Shown piece after piece: positions 1 through 9,658 of a stretch of 64,000 nt of DNA. Position numbers and translations under genes: made by a program. Source of the DNA: Pseudosulfitobacter pseudonitzschiae. GTDB lineage: Bacteria > Pseudomonadota > Alphaproteobacteria > Rhodobacterales > Rhodobacteraceae. The DNA is taken from the NCBI RefSeq assembly GCF_900129395.1, contig NZ_FQVP01000004.1, forward strand, positions 186,001 to 250,000, in the 5' to 3' direction. Position 1 is the first letter of the stretch. The number at the start of each line of letters is the position of its first letter. The notes under the pieces are model-generated. The model had not been told where the DNA came from, did no database searches, and worked only from the letters and a program-made list of their open reading frames with translations.

Positions 1-1269
1 TACACCGGCAAGATGGCCCTGACCGGCCTGCCCAGCGATCAGGACATTTTTTACCGCGTGACCATGGCCGATCTGGCCGATGGCACACTGTCCGAACCCA
101 CCACCGGCACGTTCCGCACCGCCCCCATGGGCAACCGCGACATCAGCTTTGTCTGGTCGGGCGACACCGCAGGCCAGGGCTGGGGCATCGACGAGGACCG
201 CGGCGGCATGACCACCTATGCCACCATGCTGAACCACAGCCCGGACTTTTTCCTGCACTCGGGCGACACCGTCTATGCCGACGGTCCGCTGAAAGAAGAG
301 GTCGAGCTGGCCGACGGCACCCTTTGGAAGAACATCGTCACCCCCGCCAAGACCAAAGTGGCCGAAACGCTGGACGAATTCCGCGGTCAGCACCTGTACA
401 ACTACATGGACAAGAACGTGAAGGCGCTGAACGCCGCCGTTCCGATCATCGCCCAGTGGGACGACCACGAGGTAACAAACAACTGGTATCCCGACGAGGT
501 TCTGGCCGAAGACGACCGTTATACCGTCAAGTCCATGCAAACGCTGTCTGCCCGCGCGCACCGTGCGTTCCACGAAATGATGCCGACGCGCCAATCGCTG
601 GCCGAGCCGATGCGCGTCTATCGCAAGGTGTCCTACGGTCCGTTGCTGGACATTTTTGTCATCGACATGCGCACCTATCGCGGCGACAACACCGCCAACA
701 CCGAAGCGGAAGGCACGCCGTTCCTTGGCGCCGATCAGCTGGCATGGCTGAAGCGGGAAATGGTGAATTCCACGGCCACGTGGAAGGTCATCGCGTCGGA
801 CATGCCCATCGGCATGATGGTGCGCGACGGCGACAACATGGAAAACGGTGCGAACGGGGACGGTCCCGTGCTGGGCCGCGAAAAAGACATCGCGGCGGTT
901 CTGTCTTTCATCAAGGCCGCCGAGATCACCAACACCGTCTGGCTGACCGCCGATGTGCACTACACGGCTGCGCACCATTATTCGCCAGACCGCGCAGTGT
1001 TTCAGGAGTTTGAACCGTTCTGGGAATTCGTGTCAGGCCCGCTGCACGCGGGCACCTTTGGCCCCAGCGATTATGACAACACATTCGGCCCCGAGGTCCG
1101 TTATGCCAAGCACCCCGAGCCGGGTCAGGCCAACCTGCCGCCCAGCGACGGGATGCAATTCTTTGGCAAGGTCGACATCGCCGCCGACACCGGTGTGATG
1201 ACCGTGCGCCTGATGGACAGTGCCGATGTCGAACTGTGGTCGGTCGAGCTGGAACCGAAGCTGGCCTAA
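1..1269 (+). CDS. phoD: PhoD-family alkaline phosphatase / phosphodiesterase (5' end cut by window edge)
   Basis: The reading frame is open from base 1, so the N-terminus (signal peptide and early Fn3-like part) lies outside the window. The visible ~420 residues match the PhoD metallophosphatase core: a segment with WSGDTAGQGWGI, then FFLHSGDTVYADGP, then IAQWDDHEVTNNWYP, and later the LTADVHYTAAHHY block. These Asp, Asn and His motifs bind the Ca/Fe centre in the family. Such enzymes are usually exported and hydrolyse phosphomonoesters or diesters to scavenge phosphate. A good hairpin terminator follows directly. No PHO box can be judged because the promoter is missing. The exact substrate is not known from sequence. 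Confidence 0.88.
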   Translation, partial: YTGKMALTGLPSDQDIFYRVTMADLADGTLSEPTTGTFRTAPMGNRDISFVWSGDTAGQGWGIDEDRGGMTTYATMLNHSPDFFLHSGDTVYADGPLKEEVELADGTLWKNIVTPAKTKVAETLDEFRGQHLYNYMDKNVKALNAAVPIIAQWDDHEVTNNWYPDEVLAEDDRYTVKSMQTLSARAHRAFHEMMPTRQSLAEPMRVYRKVSYGPLLDIFVIDMRTYRGDNTANTEAEGTPFLGADQLAWLKREMVNSTATWKVIASDMPIGMMVRDGDNMENGANGDGPVLGREKDIAAVLSFIKAAEITNTVWLTADVHYTAAHHYSPDRAVFQEFEPFWEFVSGPLHAGTFGPSDYDNTFGPEVRYAKHPEPGQANLPPSDGMQFFGKVDIAADTGVMTVRLMDSADVELWSVELEPKLA

Positions 1270-1289
1270 GCTTTGCCACCTGAAACACC

Positions 1290-1320
1290 AAAGCCGCCCG
1301 TATCATCGGGCGGCTTTTTC
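1290..1320 (+). terminator. Rho-independent terminator after the phoD-like gene
   Basis: A 10-bp perfect stem (aagccgcccg / cgggcggctt) with a 6-base loop is followed by a run of T on the plus strand. It sits 20 bases after the phosphatase stop, between it and the convergent ABC gene; on the minus strand the T-run is short, so it mainly serves the phosphatase. Confidence 0.9.
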
Positions 1321-1330
1321 GTGTGCGGTC

Positions 1331-3163
1331 CTACTCTGCCGCTTCGGTCCGCAGGAACCCACCAGACTGAAGGTTCCAGTACTGCGCGTACAGCCCGCCC
1401 TCTTTCAGCAGCGCCTCGTGGCTGCCGTCCTCGACGATACGACCCTGATCCATCACGATGATCCGGTCCATTTCGGTCAGCGTCGACAGCCGGTGGGCGA
1501 TGGCCAGCACGGTTTTGCCCTGCATCACCCGGTCCAGCGCGGACTGAATCGCCGCCTCGACTTCGCTGTCCAGCGCGCTGGTTGCCTCGTCCAGGATCAG
1601 GATCGGGGCGTTTTTCAGGATGGCGCGCGCCAATGCGATCCGTTGGCGTTGGCCGCCGGACAGTTTCACGCCACGCTCGCCCAGGTGGGCGTGATAGCCG
1701 GTGCGGCCCTTATGGTCTTCCAGATCCAGAATGAAGCTGTGCGCCTCGGCCTCGCGGGCGGCTTGAAACACCTCTTCGTCCGTCGCCTCGGGGCGGCCGT
1801 ATCGTATGTTGTCCATGGCCGAGCGGTTGAACATCGCCGTTTCCTGCGTGACCATGCTGATGCTGCGCCGCAAGCTTTCCTGCGTCACGGTGCTGGTGTC
1901 GGTCCCGTCGATGCTGATCGTGCCGCCTTCGGTCTCGTAGAGCCGCAGCAGCAACGCCACGAGGGTAGATTTCCCCGCGCCCGACGCGCCGACGATGCCG
2001 ATCTTTTGCCCCGGCTCGATGTGCAGGTTCACGCCAGAGATCCCGCCCACGTCGCGTCCGTAGGCAAAATCCAGGTCCTTGATAACGATGCCACCCCGTT
2101 CCACGTCCAGATCACGCGCATCGGGGTTGTTTTCGGTCCGGTTGCGCGGGGTCAGCGTGTGAATGCCGTCCTCGATCTCGCCGATGCTGGAATAGATCGC
2201 CATCAGCGTGAAGCTGACCCAGCCTGTCATCTGCGCAATACGGATGGCCACGGCACCGGCAGCGACGATGTCGCCCTGGGTCGCGATGCCCTGTTTCCAC
2301 AGGATCAGCGTCCAGCCCAGCAGCAGCACCGGCAACAGCCCCGCCAGCGTCATCAGGCAAAACCGGAACCCCGCCGAAAGATAGCCAAAGTCCAGCGCGG
2401 TCCGGCGAAAGTTGCCCATGGCGCCCAGCGCCGCGCGGTCTTCGTGATCGTCGTGGGCAAACAGCTTGACCGTCTTGATGTTGGTGATCGTATCCACGAT
2501 CTGCCCCGACACCATCGCCCGCGCGCCGGCCCGCGCCGCGGACCGAAGGCGGATACGCGGCAGGAACCAGCGGATCATCAGGAAATACCCCATCAGCCAC
2601 ACCAGGAATCCCAGCCCGATCTTCCAGTCAATCGCCACCAGCAACAGCATCGACCCCGCCAGCGACGCCAGCGCAAAGGCAACGACGTTGATCACCTCGA
2701 CAACCACATCCGTCACCGCCCGCGCGGTCTGCATCTGCTTTTGCGCGATGCGCCCTGCGAAATCGTTGTCAAAGAACCGCACCGATTGCCCCAGCGTCCA
2801 GCGGTGCAGGCGCGACAGCACCAGGGGGTTCAGGTTCGGCTGTACGACGATCGCATTTGCCGAAGAGGACAGGCCGAACAACAAGGGCCGCGCCAGCAGG
2901 AAGAACGCAACCGCGCCCAGGATCAGGACAAGGTTGTCCGGCGCAAAGAACCCCTCCGGTCCCAGCGCCGAACTTGCGTCAATCACCTTGCCCAGAATCC
3001 ACGCCGTCCCCGCCTCGACCGTGCCCGCCGCCGCCGAGAAAAACGCAGCGATCCACAGCGCGGGCCACGCCCCCGACAAGGCCCAGCGCATGAAGGGCGT
3101 CAAGCTCTGGGGGGGAGGTCCGTCGGCGGGGCGAAAGGCGTGTATCCATTTGGCAATGTTCAT
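1331..3163 (-). CDS. ABC exporter half-transporter (TMD-NBD), second gene of pair
   Basis: A 610-residue protein with an N-terminal six-helix type-1 exporter membrane domain (about 25-330) and a C-terminal ATPase (about 365-600). Visible motifs are Walker A GASGAGKST, signature LSGGQRQRIALARA, Walker B ILILDEATSALD and the H-loop AIAHRLST. Its ATG overlaps the stop of the upstream ABC gene by four bases (ATGA), so the two are translationally coupled and probably form a heterodimer. The segment FFDNDFAGRI is shared, with small changes, by the partner. The family exports lipids, peptides or drugs; the substrate cannot be inferred. Confidence 0.9.
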   Translation of the reverse strand: MNIAKWIHAFRPADGPPPQSLTPFMRWALSGAWPALWIAAFFSAAAGTVEAGTAWILGKVIDASSALGPEGFFAPDNLVLILGAVAFFLLARPLLFGLSSSANAIVVQPNLNPLVLSRLHRWTLGQSVRFFDNDFAGRIAQKQMQTARAVTDVVVEVINVVAFALASLAGSMLLLVAIDWKIGLGFLVWLMGYFLMIRWFLPRIRLRSAARAGARAMVSGQIVDTITNIKTVKLFAHDDHEDRAALGAMGNFRRTALDFGYLSAGFRFCLMTLAGLLPVLLLGWTLILWKQGIATQGDIVAAGAVAIRIAQMTGWVSFTLMAIYSSIGEIEDGIHTLTPRNRTENNPDARDLDVERGGIVIKDLDFAYGRDVGGISGVNLHIEPGQKIGIVGASGAGKSTLVALLLRLYETEGGTISIDGTDTSTVTQESLRRSISMVTQETAMFNRSAMDNIRYGRPEATDEEVFQAAREAEAHSFILDLEDHKGRTGYHAHLGERGVKLSGGQRQRIALARAILKNAPILILDEATSALDSEVEAAIQSALDRVMQGKTVLAIAHRLSTLTEMDRIIVMDQGRIVEDGSHEALLKEGGLYAQYWNLQSGGFLRTEAAE

Positions 3164-4998
3164 GCCGGGTCCTCTGGGTTCAGGAAACCGCCCGACTGGC
3201 GGGTCCAGAACTGGCTATATAGTCCGCCCTTGGCCAAAAGCGCGTCGTGACTGCCGTCTTCGATGATCTTTCCGGCGTCCAGCACCAGAATGCGGTCCAT
3301 TTCGGCAATGGTCGACAGACGGTGCGCGATGGCGATCACCGTTTTGCCCTCCATCATCTTGTACAGCGTGCCTTGAATCGCTTCTTCGACCTCGCTGTCC
3401 AGCGCGCTTGTCGCCTCGTCCAGCAACAGGATCGGGGCGTTTTTCAGGATCACCCGCGCGAGCGTCACCCGCTGACGTTGCCCGCCCGACAGCTTTACAC
3501 CGCGTTCGCCCACCTGCGCGTCATAGCCGACATTTCCAGCCGGATCGGTCAGCGTCATGATGAAATCATGCGCCTCGGCCTGTTTGGCCGCTGCGATCAT
3601 CTCGGCCTCGGTCGCGTCGGGTTTGCCGTACAGGATGTTTTCGCGCACCGACCGGTGCAACAGGCTGCTTTCCTGCTGTACCATACCGACACTCAGCCGC
3701 AGACTGTCCTGCGTCACCTTGGTGATGTCCTGACCGTCAATCTCGATCCGGCCGCTTTCGGGGTCGTAGAAGCGCAGCAACAGTTTCACCAGTGTCGACT
3801 TGCCCGCACCCGACCGTCCGATCAGACCGACCTTTTCACCGGGCTGGATCGTCAGATCAATCGCCTCGAGCCCGCCCGAGGCGCGGCCATAATGGTGCGT
3901 CAGCCCCTTCAGCTCGATCCGCCCGTCGGTCAACACCAGCGGCTTTGCTTTGGGCGCATCCACCAGCGTCACCGGCTGGGCAATCGTTTCCATACCCTCG
4001 GCCACAACACCCAGTTCACGGAAGAACGTGGTCAACGCCCACATGATCCAGCCGGTCATCGCGTTCAGCCGCAGCGCCAGCGCCGTGGCCGCCGCCACCG
4101 TGCCGACCGACGCCTGCCCCTGAACCCAGAGCGCAATCGCCCAGCCGACAACGCCGACGATCAGCAGACCGTTCAGCACCACCAGCGCGAAATCCATGGT
4201 GGTGAAAATCCGCATCTCGGTCTGGAACGTCTTGCGCGTGTGTTCGATCGCCTCCTTGGCATAGTTCAGTTCGCTGTCGTGGTGGGCGAACATCTTGACC
4301 GAATGAATGTTGGTATAGGCATCGACCACGCGGCCCGTGACCGCGCTGCGCGCATCCGACGCCGCCTTGGACGCCGGACCGACACGCCGGGTCGTCCAGT
4401 TGATCAGCAGACCGTACAACACCATCCAGATCACCAGCGGCAGCAACAGCCGCGGATCGGACGTGGACAGCAGGACGGCGGCACCAATCATATAGGCCAG
4501 CGAATAGGAAATCGCGTCAAACACCTGAAACACCACCTCGCCGGCGGCGGGGGGCGTTTGCATGATGCGGTTGGCGATGCGCCCGGCAAAGTCGTTTTCG
4601 AACCAGCCAACGGACTGACGCAGCACATGCTTGTGCGACCGCCAGCGGATCAACGTACCAAAGTTCACGATGATCGTGTTGTTCAGCAGCATCACGTCCA
4701 GCAACTGAATCAGCGGCCGCAAGGTCAGGATAAAGATCGCCACCGCGATCAGCTCGACCTTGTGCGCGGCCCAGACTTCGGAGGGCGTGCCTTGCAGCAG
4801 GTCAACGACCCGCCCCATGTAATAGATCAGCCCGATTTCAATCGCGGCAATGACGATGGACAGAATGCCCGCCAGAATAAACACTGTTTTAAACGGCTTG
4901 GCATACTCGCGCATGAACGGCCACAACCGCGTGGGCGGTGTGTTGGTTTCGGCAAAAGGCGCATAGGGATCGACGAGGTTTTCGAAATATTTGAACAT
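3160..4998 (-). CDS. ABC exporter half-transporter (TMD-NBD), first gene of pair
   Basis: A 612-residue half-transporter with the same layout as its downstream partner: membrane domain roughly 30-340, ATPase 365-605. Motifs are GRSGAGKST (Walker A), LSGGQRQRVTLARV (signature), ILLLDEATSALD (Walker B) and AIAHRLST (switch His). The catalytic Glu after Walker B is present in both partners, so unlike many heterodimeric exporters neither nucleotide site looks degenerate. A 147-bp gap separates it from the cca gene upstream on the same strand, so it may have its own promoter there. Substrate unknown. Confidence 0.9.
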   Translation of the reverse strand: MFKYFENLVDPYAPFAETNTPPTRLWPFMREYAKPFKTVFILAGILSIVIAAIEIGLIYYMGRVVDLLQGTPSEVWAAHKVELIAVAIFILTLRPLIQLLDVMLLNNTIIVNFGTLIRWRSHKHVLRQSVGWFENDFAGRIANRIMQTPPAAGEVVFQVFDAISYSLAYMIGAAVLLSTSDPRLLLPLVIWMVLYGLLINWTTRRVGPASKAASDARSAVTGRVVDAYTNIHSVKMFAHHDSELNYAKEAIEHTRKTFQTEMRIFTTMDFALVVLNGLLIVGVVGWAIALWVQGQASVGTVAAATALALRLNAMTGWIMWALTTFFRELGVVAEGMETIAQPVTLVDAPKAKPLVLTDGRIELKGLTHHYGRASGGLEAIDLTIQPGEKVGLIGRSGAGKSTLVKLLLRFYDPESGRIEIDGQDITKVTQDSLRLSVGMVQQESSLLHRSVRENILYGKPDATEAEMIAAAKQAEAHDFIMTLTDPAGNVGYDAQVGERGVKLSGGQRQRVTLARVILKNAPILLLDEATSALDSEVEEAIQGTLYKMMEGKTVIAIAHRLSTIAEMDRILVLDAGKIIEDGSHDALLAKGGLYSQFWTRQSGGFLNPEDPA

Positions 4999-5145
4999 GA
5001 GGGACCTGTAGGAAAGACGGAATTCAACTGGGGTCTGCGCACGCTTGCAGCCCGTTCAATCAGCTGTGGTTATGAAAACCAAATCCCGCGGTACATGTCG
5101 CACTCTCCTTGTCTGTATACCAGATAGCCGGAAAGCCAGGGAATG

Positions 5146-6300
5146 TCAGCCCAAAAGCTGCGCGCGGGTCAGCTTAAAGTCCGAAGCGATCCAGCGCGCC
5201 TCCAGCTCTTTCAGCTTTGCACCCAGTTCCGGTCCATGCAGCGCAGGCATCAGATCACGCGCGGCGACTGGAAACCTTGCCACATCACCCCGGACCGCGG
5301 CGGCCGCATCGTCCACGTGTACAGGCGTTTCGAACACCGCGGACCGCAGTGCAATCACATCCAGCGCGACGTTCCGTCCGTGGCGATAACCCAGTTCGGC
5401 GGCCCCTTCGCCAGTGCCCGCAAGCTCACGCAGAACCGCGAGTTTCCGCGCATCCGCCCGTGACAAACGCAACCGGTCGGCCACATCCTCGCCCCCCAGA
5501 ACCGCCAGCCGGCGCATTGGATCGGGTGACAGGTCAAGCATGGATTCGGCGTGGATCAGCGGCGCCAGCCAACGCGCCTGTGCGCCGGTCAACACTTGCG
5601 GTAACACGCCCACCCGTTCCATCACCGCCACGGCAGGTGCAGGATCAGGCGCGCCCAACAGCTTGGTCATCTCGGCCCCGACCCGTTCGGCGGACAGCTG
5701 CGCCAGCCCGTCCAGATGGTCCGCAATCGCCGCCAGCGCATTCGCGTCAAAGCCATGCGCGGGGTCCGCGTACCATGCGGAAAACCGGAAGAACCGCAGA
5801 ATGCGCAGATAATCCTCGCGGATACGGGCGGCGGCATCGTCGATGAACACCACCCGCCGCGCCAGCGCATCGGGCAAACCGCCCAGCGGATCGACCAGCG
5901 TGCCATCGGCGCGGGCATAAAGCGCGTTCATCGTGAAATCACGGCGCCGGGCATCCTCGGTCACATCGGTGGAAAAGGCGACGACCGCGCGTCGGCCATC
6001 GGTTTCAACGTCATTGCGGAAGGTGGTGACCTCATAGGGTTTACCGCCGATCACCACCGTCAGCGTGCCGTGATCAACACCGGTCGGAATCGTCTTGAAC
6101 CCAGCGCCTTTGCAGACCTGTTGCACCTGATCGGGTGTCGCATCGGTGGCAATGTCGATGTCACTGGCCTGAACGCCCAGAACCGCGTTGCGCACGCAGC
6201 CGCCCACGAACAACGCCTGAAACCCCGCACCCTCAAGTGCGGCACACAGCGCCAGCGCCCCGGCATCGTTCAGCCAGGGCACATCGGCGGGCAGTTTCAT
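5146..6300 (-). CDS. cca: CCA tRNA nucleotidyltransferase
   Basis: A 384-residue class II nucleotidyltransferase that adds or repairs the 3'-CCA end of tRNAs. The head domain shows FVGGCVRNAVLG, the metal-binding DIDIATD and the RRDFTMNALYA motif that contacts nucleotide. The start chosen (ATG at 6300) overlaps the stop of the upstream Nudix gene as ATGA; an ATG six codons earlier (6318) is also in frame. It forms the end of an apparent hslO - Nudix - cca operon. In other alphaproteobacteria this gene is also often next to a Nudix hydrolase. Confidence 0.93.
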   Translation of the reverse strand: MKLPADVPWLNDAGALALCAALEGAGFQALFVGGCVRNAVLGVQASDIDIATDATPDQVQQVCKGAGFKTIPTGVDHGTLTVVIGGKPYEVTTFRNDVETDGRRAVVAFSTDVTEDARRRDFTMNALYARADGTLVDPLGGLPDALARRVVFIDDAAARIREDYLRILRFFRFSAWYADPAHGFDANALAAIADHLDGLAQLSAERVGAEMTKLLGAPDPAPAVAVMERVGVLPQVLTGAQARWLAPLIHAESMLDLSPDPMRRLAVLGGEDVADRLRLSRADARKLAVLRELAGTGEGAAELGYRHGRNVALDVIALRSAVFETPVHVDDAAAAVRGDVARFPVAARDLMPALHGPELGAKLKELEARWIASDFKLTRAQLLG

Positions 6301-6908
6301 GTCATCCGGTCGGTCCATGCCCGCAACATACGCGCGGTTGCGCCCCAGATGTAATAGGGACCGTAAGGCACCGTGTAATAGGTGCGCATCACCCCGCGCC
6401 AGCGCCGTGATTGGGTGAGGTAATTGTCAGGGTTCAACACATGGCTCAGCGGCACCCGGAACACTTCGGCGACTTCGCCGGTTTCGGGCAAGACCTGAAA
6501 CGGCTCGCCGACATAGGCCAGAACCGGCGTAACAAGAAAGCCGGTGCCGGTTTCATGCGGGGGCAACGTGCCCAGCACCTGCACCAGTTCGGGCGGCAGA
6601 CCGATCTCCTCGTGCGCCTCGCGCAGGGCGGCGGCGGTCACATCGGCGTCCGTCTCTTCCTGCTTGCCCCCCGGAAAGGCAATCTGCCCCGGATGATGCT
6701 TCAGCGCAGACGACCGCGTGGTCAGGATCAATTCAAGCTCGGTCTTGCCCTCGACCACCGCAGCCAGCACACCCGCAGGGCGCAACTTGCGCCCCTCGGG
6801 CAGCACCGTGTCAGGGTTCAGGTCAAAATCGGAAGACGGCCGCCCCGGACGGTCCAGCGCGGCCTTGATGGCGTTCAGATCAATCGTCACCGGGCGCCTT
6901 TTCTGCAT
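6297..6908 (-). CDS. CoA pyrophosphatase-type Nudix hydrolase
   Basis: A Nudix protein of the UPF0035 / CoA diphosphatase family. The segment ILTTRSSALKHHPGQIAFPG followed by GKQEE and the REAHEEIGL core fits the CoA-specific NuBI motif plus the Nudix box. It would split CoA or related dinucleotides into 4'-phosphopantetheine and 3',5'-ADP. The start is uncertain: ATG 6908, a GTG at 6890 with a better Shine-Dalgarno (AAAAGG), and a GTG at 6947 are all in frame and all overlap the end of hslO. Its stop overlaps the cca start, so translation is likely coupled. Confidence 0.85.
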   Translation of the reverse strand: MQKRRPVTIDLNAIKAALDRPGRPSSDFDLNPDTVLPEGRKLRPAGVLAAVVEGKTELELILTTRSSALKHHPGQIAFPGGKQEETDADVTAAALREAHEEIGLPPELVQVLGTLPPHETGTGFLVTPVLAYVGEPFQVLPETGEVAEVFRVPLSHVLNPDNYLTQSRRWRGVMRTYYTVPYGPYYIWGATARMLRAWTDRMT

Positions 6909-7869
6909 CAAAGCCAACCGTTTTCGGGTCCAGGTCGTAGTGCGCACCGCAGAACTGGCAGTCAGCGGTCACGCGCCCGTCGTCGGTGGTCATCGTTTCG
7001 ATGTCGCGCGCCGAATAGATCGACAGGCTTTGGCGTACACGGTCTTCCGAACAGGTACAGCCAAAACGCACCGCTTGCGGGTCGAACACGCGCGGCAGTT
7101 CCTCGTGGAACAGACGTGTCAGCAGGTCGTTCGGCGGCACCTGCGGGCCGATCAGCTCAAGCTCTTCGACCGTATCCAGCAGGATGTTCACGCGGTTCCA
7201 GTTCTCTTGCTTGTCCCCGTGCAACAGGTCCGCAGGCTTCAGGATATCGCCTTCGCCCGGCGCCTTGGCCATCAGCGGCGACGCCTCGGGCATATGCTGC
7301 AACATCACACCACCAGCGCGCCAATGCGGCTCGCCATTGCCTTCGGTGCTTTCACCAAAGCTCAGCTGGAACCGTGTCGGCAGCTGCTCGGACTGGGCGA
7401 AATAGGCCTCGGCGCTGGCCGACAGCGTCGGACCGACCAGCGGCGAGATGCCCTGATAGGGGGCCATGTCCTGACCCTGATCGATGATGATCGCGAAATA
7501 GCCCTCGCCGATGTTGTCGAACGGGGCGCCATCCGTCAGCCGGTCCGCGTCATAGCTGGCATAGGCGCGGATGCGGGCCGGTTCGCCCTCTTCGGACGGA
7601 CCATAGTAATCGGTCGCGATCATCCGCACCGGACCTTTGGATTGCACTTGCAGCGACAGCTTCCAGCGCAGTTTAATGGTCTGGCCGATCAAAGCCGTCA
7701 GCAGCGCCATCTCGGCGACCAGTGCTTCGACCTGCGGGGGATAGTCATGTTGTTTGAGAATACCGCCCAACACACCGTCCAGCCGCGCCACGCGGCCACG
7801 AATGTCCGAGGCATCAAGCTGAAAAGGCAGGACCGTGTCGTCCCACACGAGTTGGTTTCCGAGTGTCAT
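6880..7869 (-). CDS. hslO: Hsp33 redox-regulated holdase chaperone
   Basis: A 329-residue cytoplasmic chaperone activated by oxidation and unfolding. The C-terminus carries the four zinc-binding cysteines, CTC near the SEDRV segment and CQFC before GAHYDLDP, in the spacing typical of Hsp33. ATG 7869 was chosen because it begins the conserved part and has AAGGA eight bases upstream; the frame stays open further upstream. It is divergent from a Nudix gene with only 77 bases between the starts, so the promoters share this gap. It leads the operon with the Nudix hydrolase and cca. Confidence 0.93.
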   Translation of the reverse strand: MTLGNQLVWDDTVLPFQLDASDIRGRVARLDGVLGGILKQHDYPPQVEALVAEMALLTALIGQTIKLRWKLSLQVQSKGPVRMIATDYYGPSEEGEPARIRAYASYDADRLTDGAPFDNIGEGYFAIIIDQGQDMAPYQGISPLVGPTLSASAEAYFAQSEQLPTRFQLSFGESTEGNGEPHWRAGGVMLQHMPEASPLMAKAPGEGDILKPADLLHGDKQENWNRVNILLDTVEELELIGPQVPPNDLLTRLFHEELPRVFDPQAVRFGCTCSEDRVRQSLSIYSARDIETMTTDDGRVTADCQFCGAHYDLDPKTVGFDAEKAPGDD

Positions 7870-7946
7870 TGGGGTTTCCTTATGCGCCGGTCGTTGGCAT
7901 ATCGCGTCAATATAGGCGACGCAATCCGCAGTAAAAGGGGCAAGCC

Positions 7947-8393
7947 ATGATCCGACGCGTGGGACCACCCCCGATCAAAGGTCAGAAATACACCCAACGT
8001 TCTGGCGCCTATGCGATTTTGCCGGTGCCGGGCGGCGTGCTGTTGACGGGTCAGCAAGGCGACTGGCTGGACATCCAGCTGCCCGGTGGGGGCATTGATC
8101 CGGGCGAATCCCCGGTGCAAACATTGCACCGCGAGGTTCTGGAGGAAACCGGTTGGGCCATCGCGCAGCCGCTGCGGCTGGGCGCATTCCGGCGGTTTGT
8201 CTATATGCCCGAATATGACCTCTGGGCCGAAAAGCTGTGCACGGTGTTTGTCGCCCGCCCAACGCGGCGCATCTGCGATCCGGTCGAACCGGACCATGTA
8301 ACGCTGGTCTTGCCGTGGAACGTGGCGATCGACAGCCTTGGCAACGACGGCGACCGGATGTTCCTGCAACGCTATGCGTCTGGGCGGACCTGA
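7947..8393 (+). CDS. Nudix hydrolase
   Basis: A 148-residue single-domain Nudix protein. The box GGGIDPGESPVQTLHREV plus LEETGW supplies the G-x5-E-x7-REVxEExG catalytic pattern that binds Mg. The start is supported by AAGGGG six bases upstream. Substrate is not evident: the protein is close to the DP-housekeeping type (8-oxo-dGTP, ADP-ribose or dinucleoside polyphosphates are all possible). Its end overlaps, tail to tail, by 22 bases with the response regulator on the opposite strand. Confidence 0.85.
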   Translation: MIRRVGPPPIKGQKYTQRSGAYAILPVPGGVLLTGQQGDWLDIQLPGGGIDPGESPVQTLHREVLEETGWAIAQPLRLGAFRRFVYMPEYDLWAEKLCTVFVARPTRRICDPVEPDHVTLVLPWNVAIDSLGNDGDRMFLQRYASGRT

Positions 8394-9658
8394 TATTCGA
8401 ACAGCGCGCCCGACACATCATCGGGAAAGTCCTGATGGCCGGCAAATTCGCTTAGCTTCCAGACCAGCGCCTCGAAAAATGCGGGGCCGGTGATCCCGTG
8501 CAGATCGCGCATGATCGTCTCTAACCCCGCCTCATCCAACAATTCGGCGGCGACATTCGGGCATTCGGTCACCCCGTCCGAACACAACAGCAGCCTGTCA
8601 CCCCTGTGCAGTTGCAGATCGAACTGCGAGAATTGGGCATCGTGGACCAGCCCGACAGGAAAACCACCCAAGCCGACGGTCTCGATCTGGCCATTGCGGC
8701 GCTGTACGACCGGATGCGGATGCCCGGCCTGCGCCAGTGCCACTTTGCCCGTACTCAGATCCACGTCGGCCAGAAGCATTGTGAAATAATGCTCTGTGTC
8801 CATTTCGTTCAGCACCAGGTTGTTGATCGTCTGCATCACCGCAAGCGGCGGGCGGGTGCGATAGCTGCCATCGCCAAGCAGCTCCAGCGCTACGTTCTGT
8901 TCCGGCGCGGTGGACGACAGATACCCCGCCAGCCGCGCCGTCATCAGCGCCGAGCTGATCCCGTGGCCCGACACGTCGATGGCATAAAGCCCCAGGTGAT
9001 CCTCGCCCGCGCGGAAAAACCCCACAAGGTCGCCGCCCACATGACCGCTGGGTCGCAGCAAAAGCGAGACATGCCCCTGATCCAGGACAACGGACCGTTC
9101 GCGCACCAGCGATTGTTGCAATTTCTTCGCCTCAAGCAGGTCCTTGTCGATGCTGTCGTACAGGCGCTGAAGCTCTTGCAGGGTCTTTGAAATCAAGTGA
9201 TTCTTGCCCGTCAGCTCGCGCTGCATCTGCAAGATGCGGTCGCCGGCCGCGATCCGCGCGCGCAATTCGTTCAGGTCCACCGGCTTACTGACAAAATCAT
9301 CTGCCCCGGCCTCAAGCCCGCGGGCGACCTCTTCTTTCTCGGATTTCGAGGTCAGCAGGATGAAATAGCCGTAATCATCGCCCTGAAGCTGGCGAAAGGC
9401 GTCGCAAAATTCCAGCCCGTTCATCCCCGGCATCATCCAGTCGCTAAGCACCAGATCAGGGGTCACATCACGACAAATCTCCAGCGCCGCATCGCCAGAG
9501 GCTGCTTCGATCACGTCGAACCCCCACGCCTGCACCGATCTGCACAGGATGCGCCGCTGCAAGCGGCTGTCGTCCACGATCAGTGCCAGCCGCCGCCGCG
9601 CGCCCTGCTGCGCGTCGTCAGCGCCCTGTGGGACGAGGTTCGGGGTGGCAAGCTGCAT
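8372..9658 (-). CDS. Response regulator with SpoIIE-type PP2C phosphatase output
   Basis: A 428-residue protein. The N-terminal receiver domain (about 23-140) has the acidic pair VDD, phospho-acceptor Asp73 in LSDWMMPGMNG and the conserved Lys in FVSKPVD. A coiled-coil linker (about 145-200) leads to a SpoIIE/RsbU-like PP2C domain (about 205-425) with GGDLVGFF, IDVSGHGISSALM and LCSDGVTE. Such proteins dephosphorylate an anti-sigma-factor antagonist, linking two-component input to partner switching. An HPt protein is divergently encoded 157 bases away and is the natural phospho-donor or sink. No antagonist or anti-sigma gene is adjacent. Confidence 0.9.
   Translation of the reverse strand: MQLATPNLVPQGADDAQQGARRRLALIVDDSRLQRRILCRSVQAWGFDVIEAASGDAALEICRDVTPDLVLSDWMMPGMNGLEFCDAFRQLQGDDYGYFILLTSKSEKEEVARGLEAGADDFVSKPVDLNELRARIAAGDRILQMQRELTGKNHLISKTLQELQRLYDSIDKDLLEAKKLQQSLVRERSVVLDQGHVSLLLRPSGHVGGDLVGFFRAGEDHLGLYAIDVSGHGISSALMTARLAGYLSSTAPEQNVALELLGDGSYRTRPPLAVMQTINNLVLNEMDTEHYFTMLLADVDLSTGKVALAQAGHPHPVVQRRNGQIETVGLGGFPVGLVHDAQFSQFDLQLHRGDRLLLCSDGVTECPNVAAELLDEAGLETIMRDLHGITGPAFFEALVWKLSEFAGHQDFPDDVSGALFEYQVRPDA

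Noticed and set aside
1220-5127. Two very long plus-strand open frames opposite the ABC transporter genes
   Set aside because: Composition is Arg/His/Gln-rich with no domain; they mirror the high-GC coding strand of the real genes on the minus strand.
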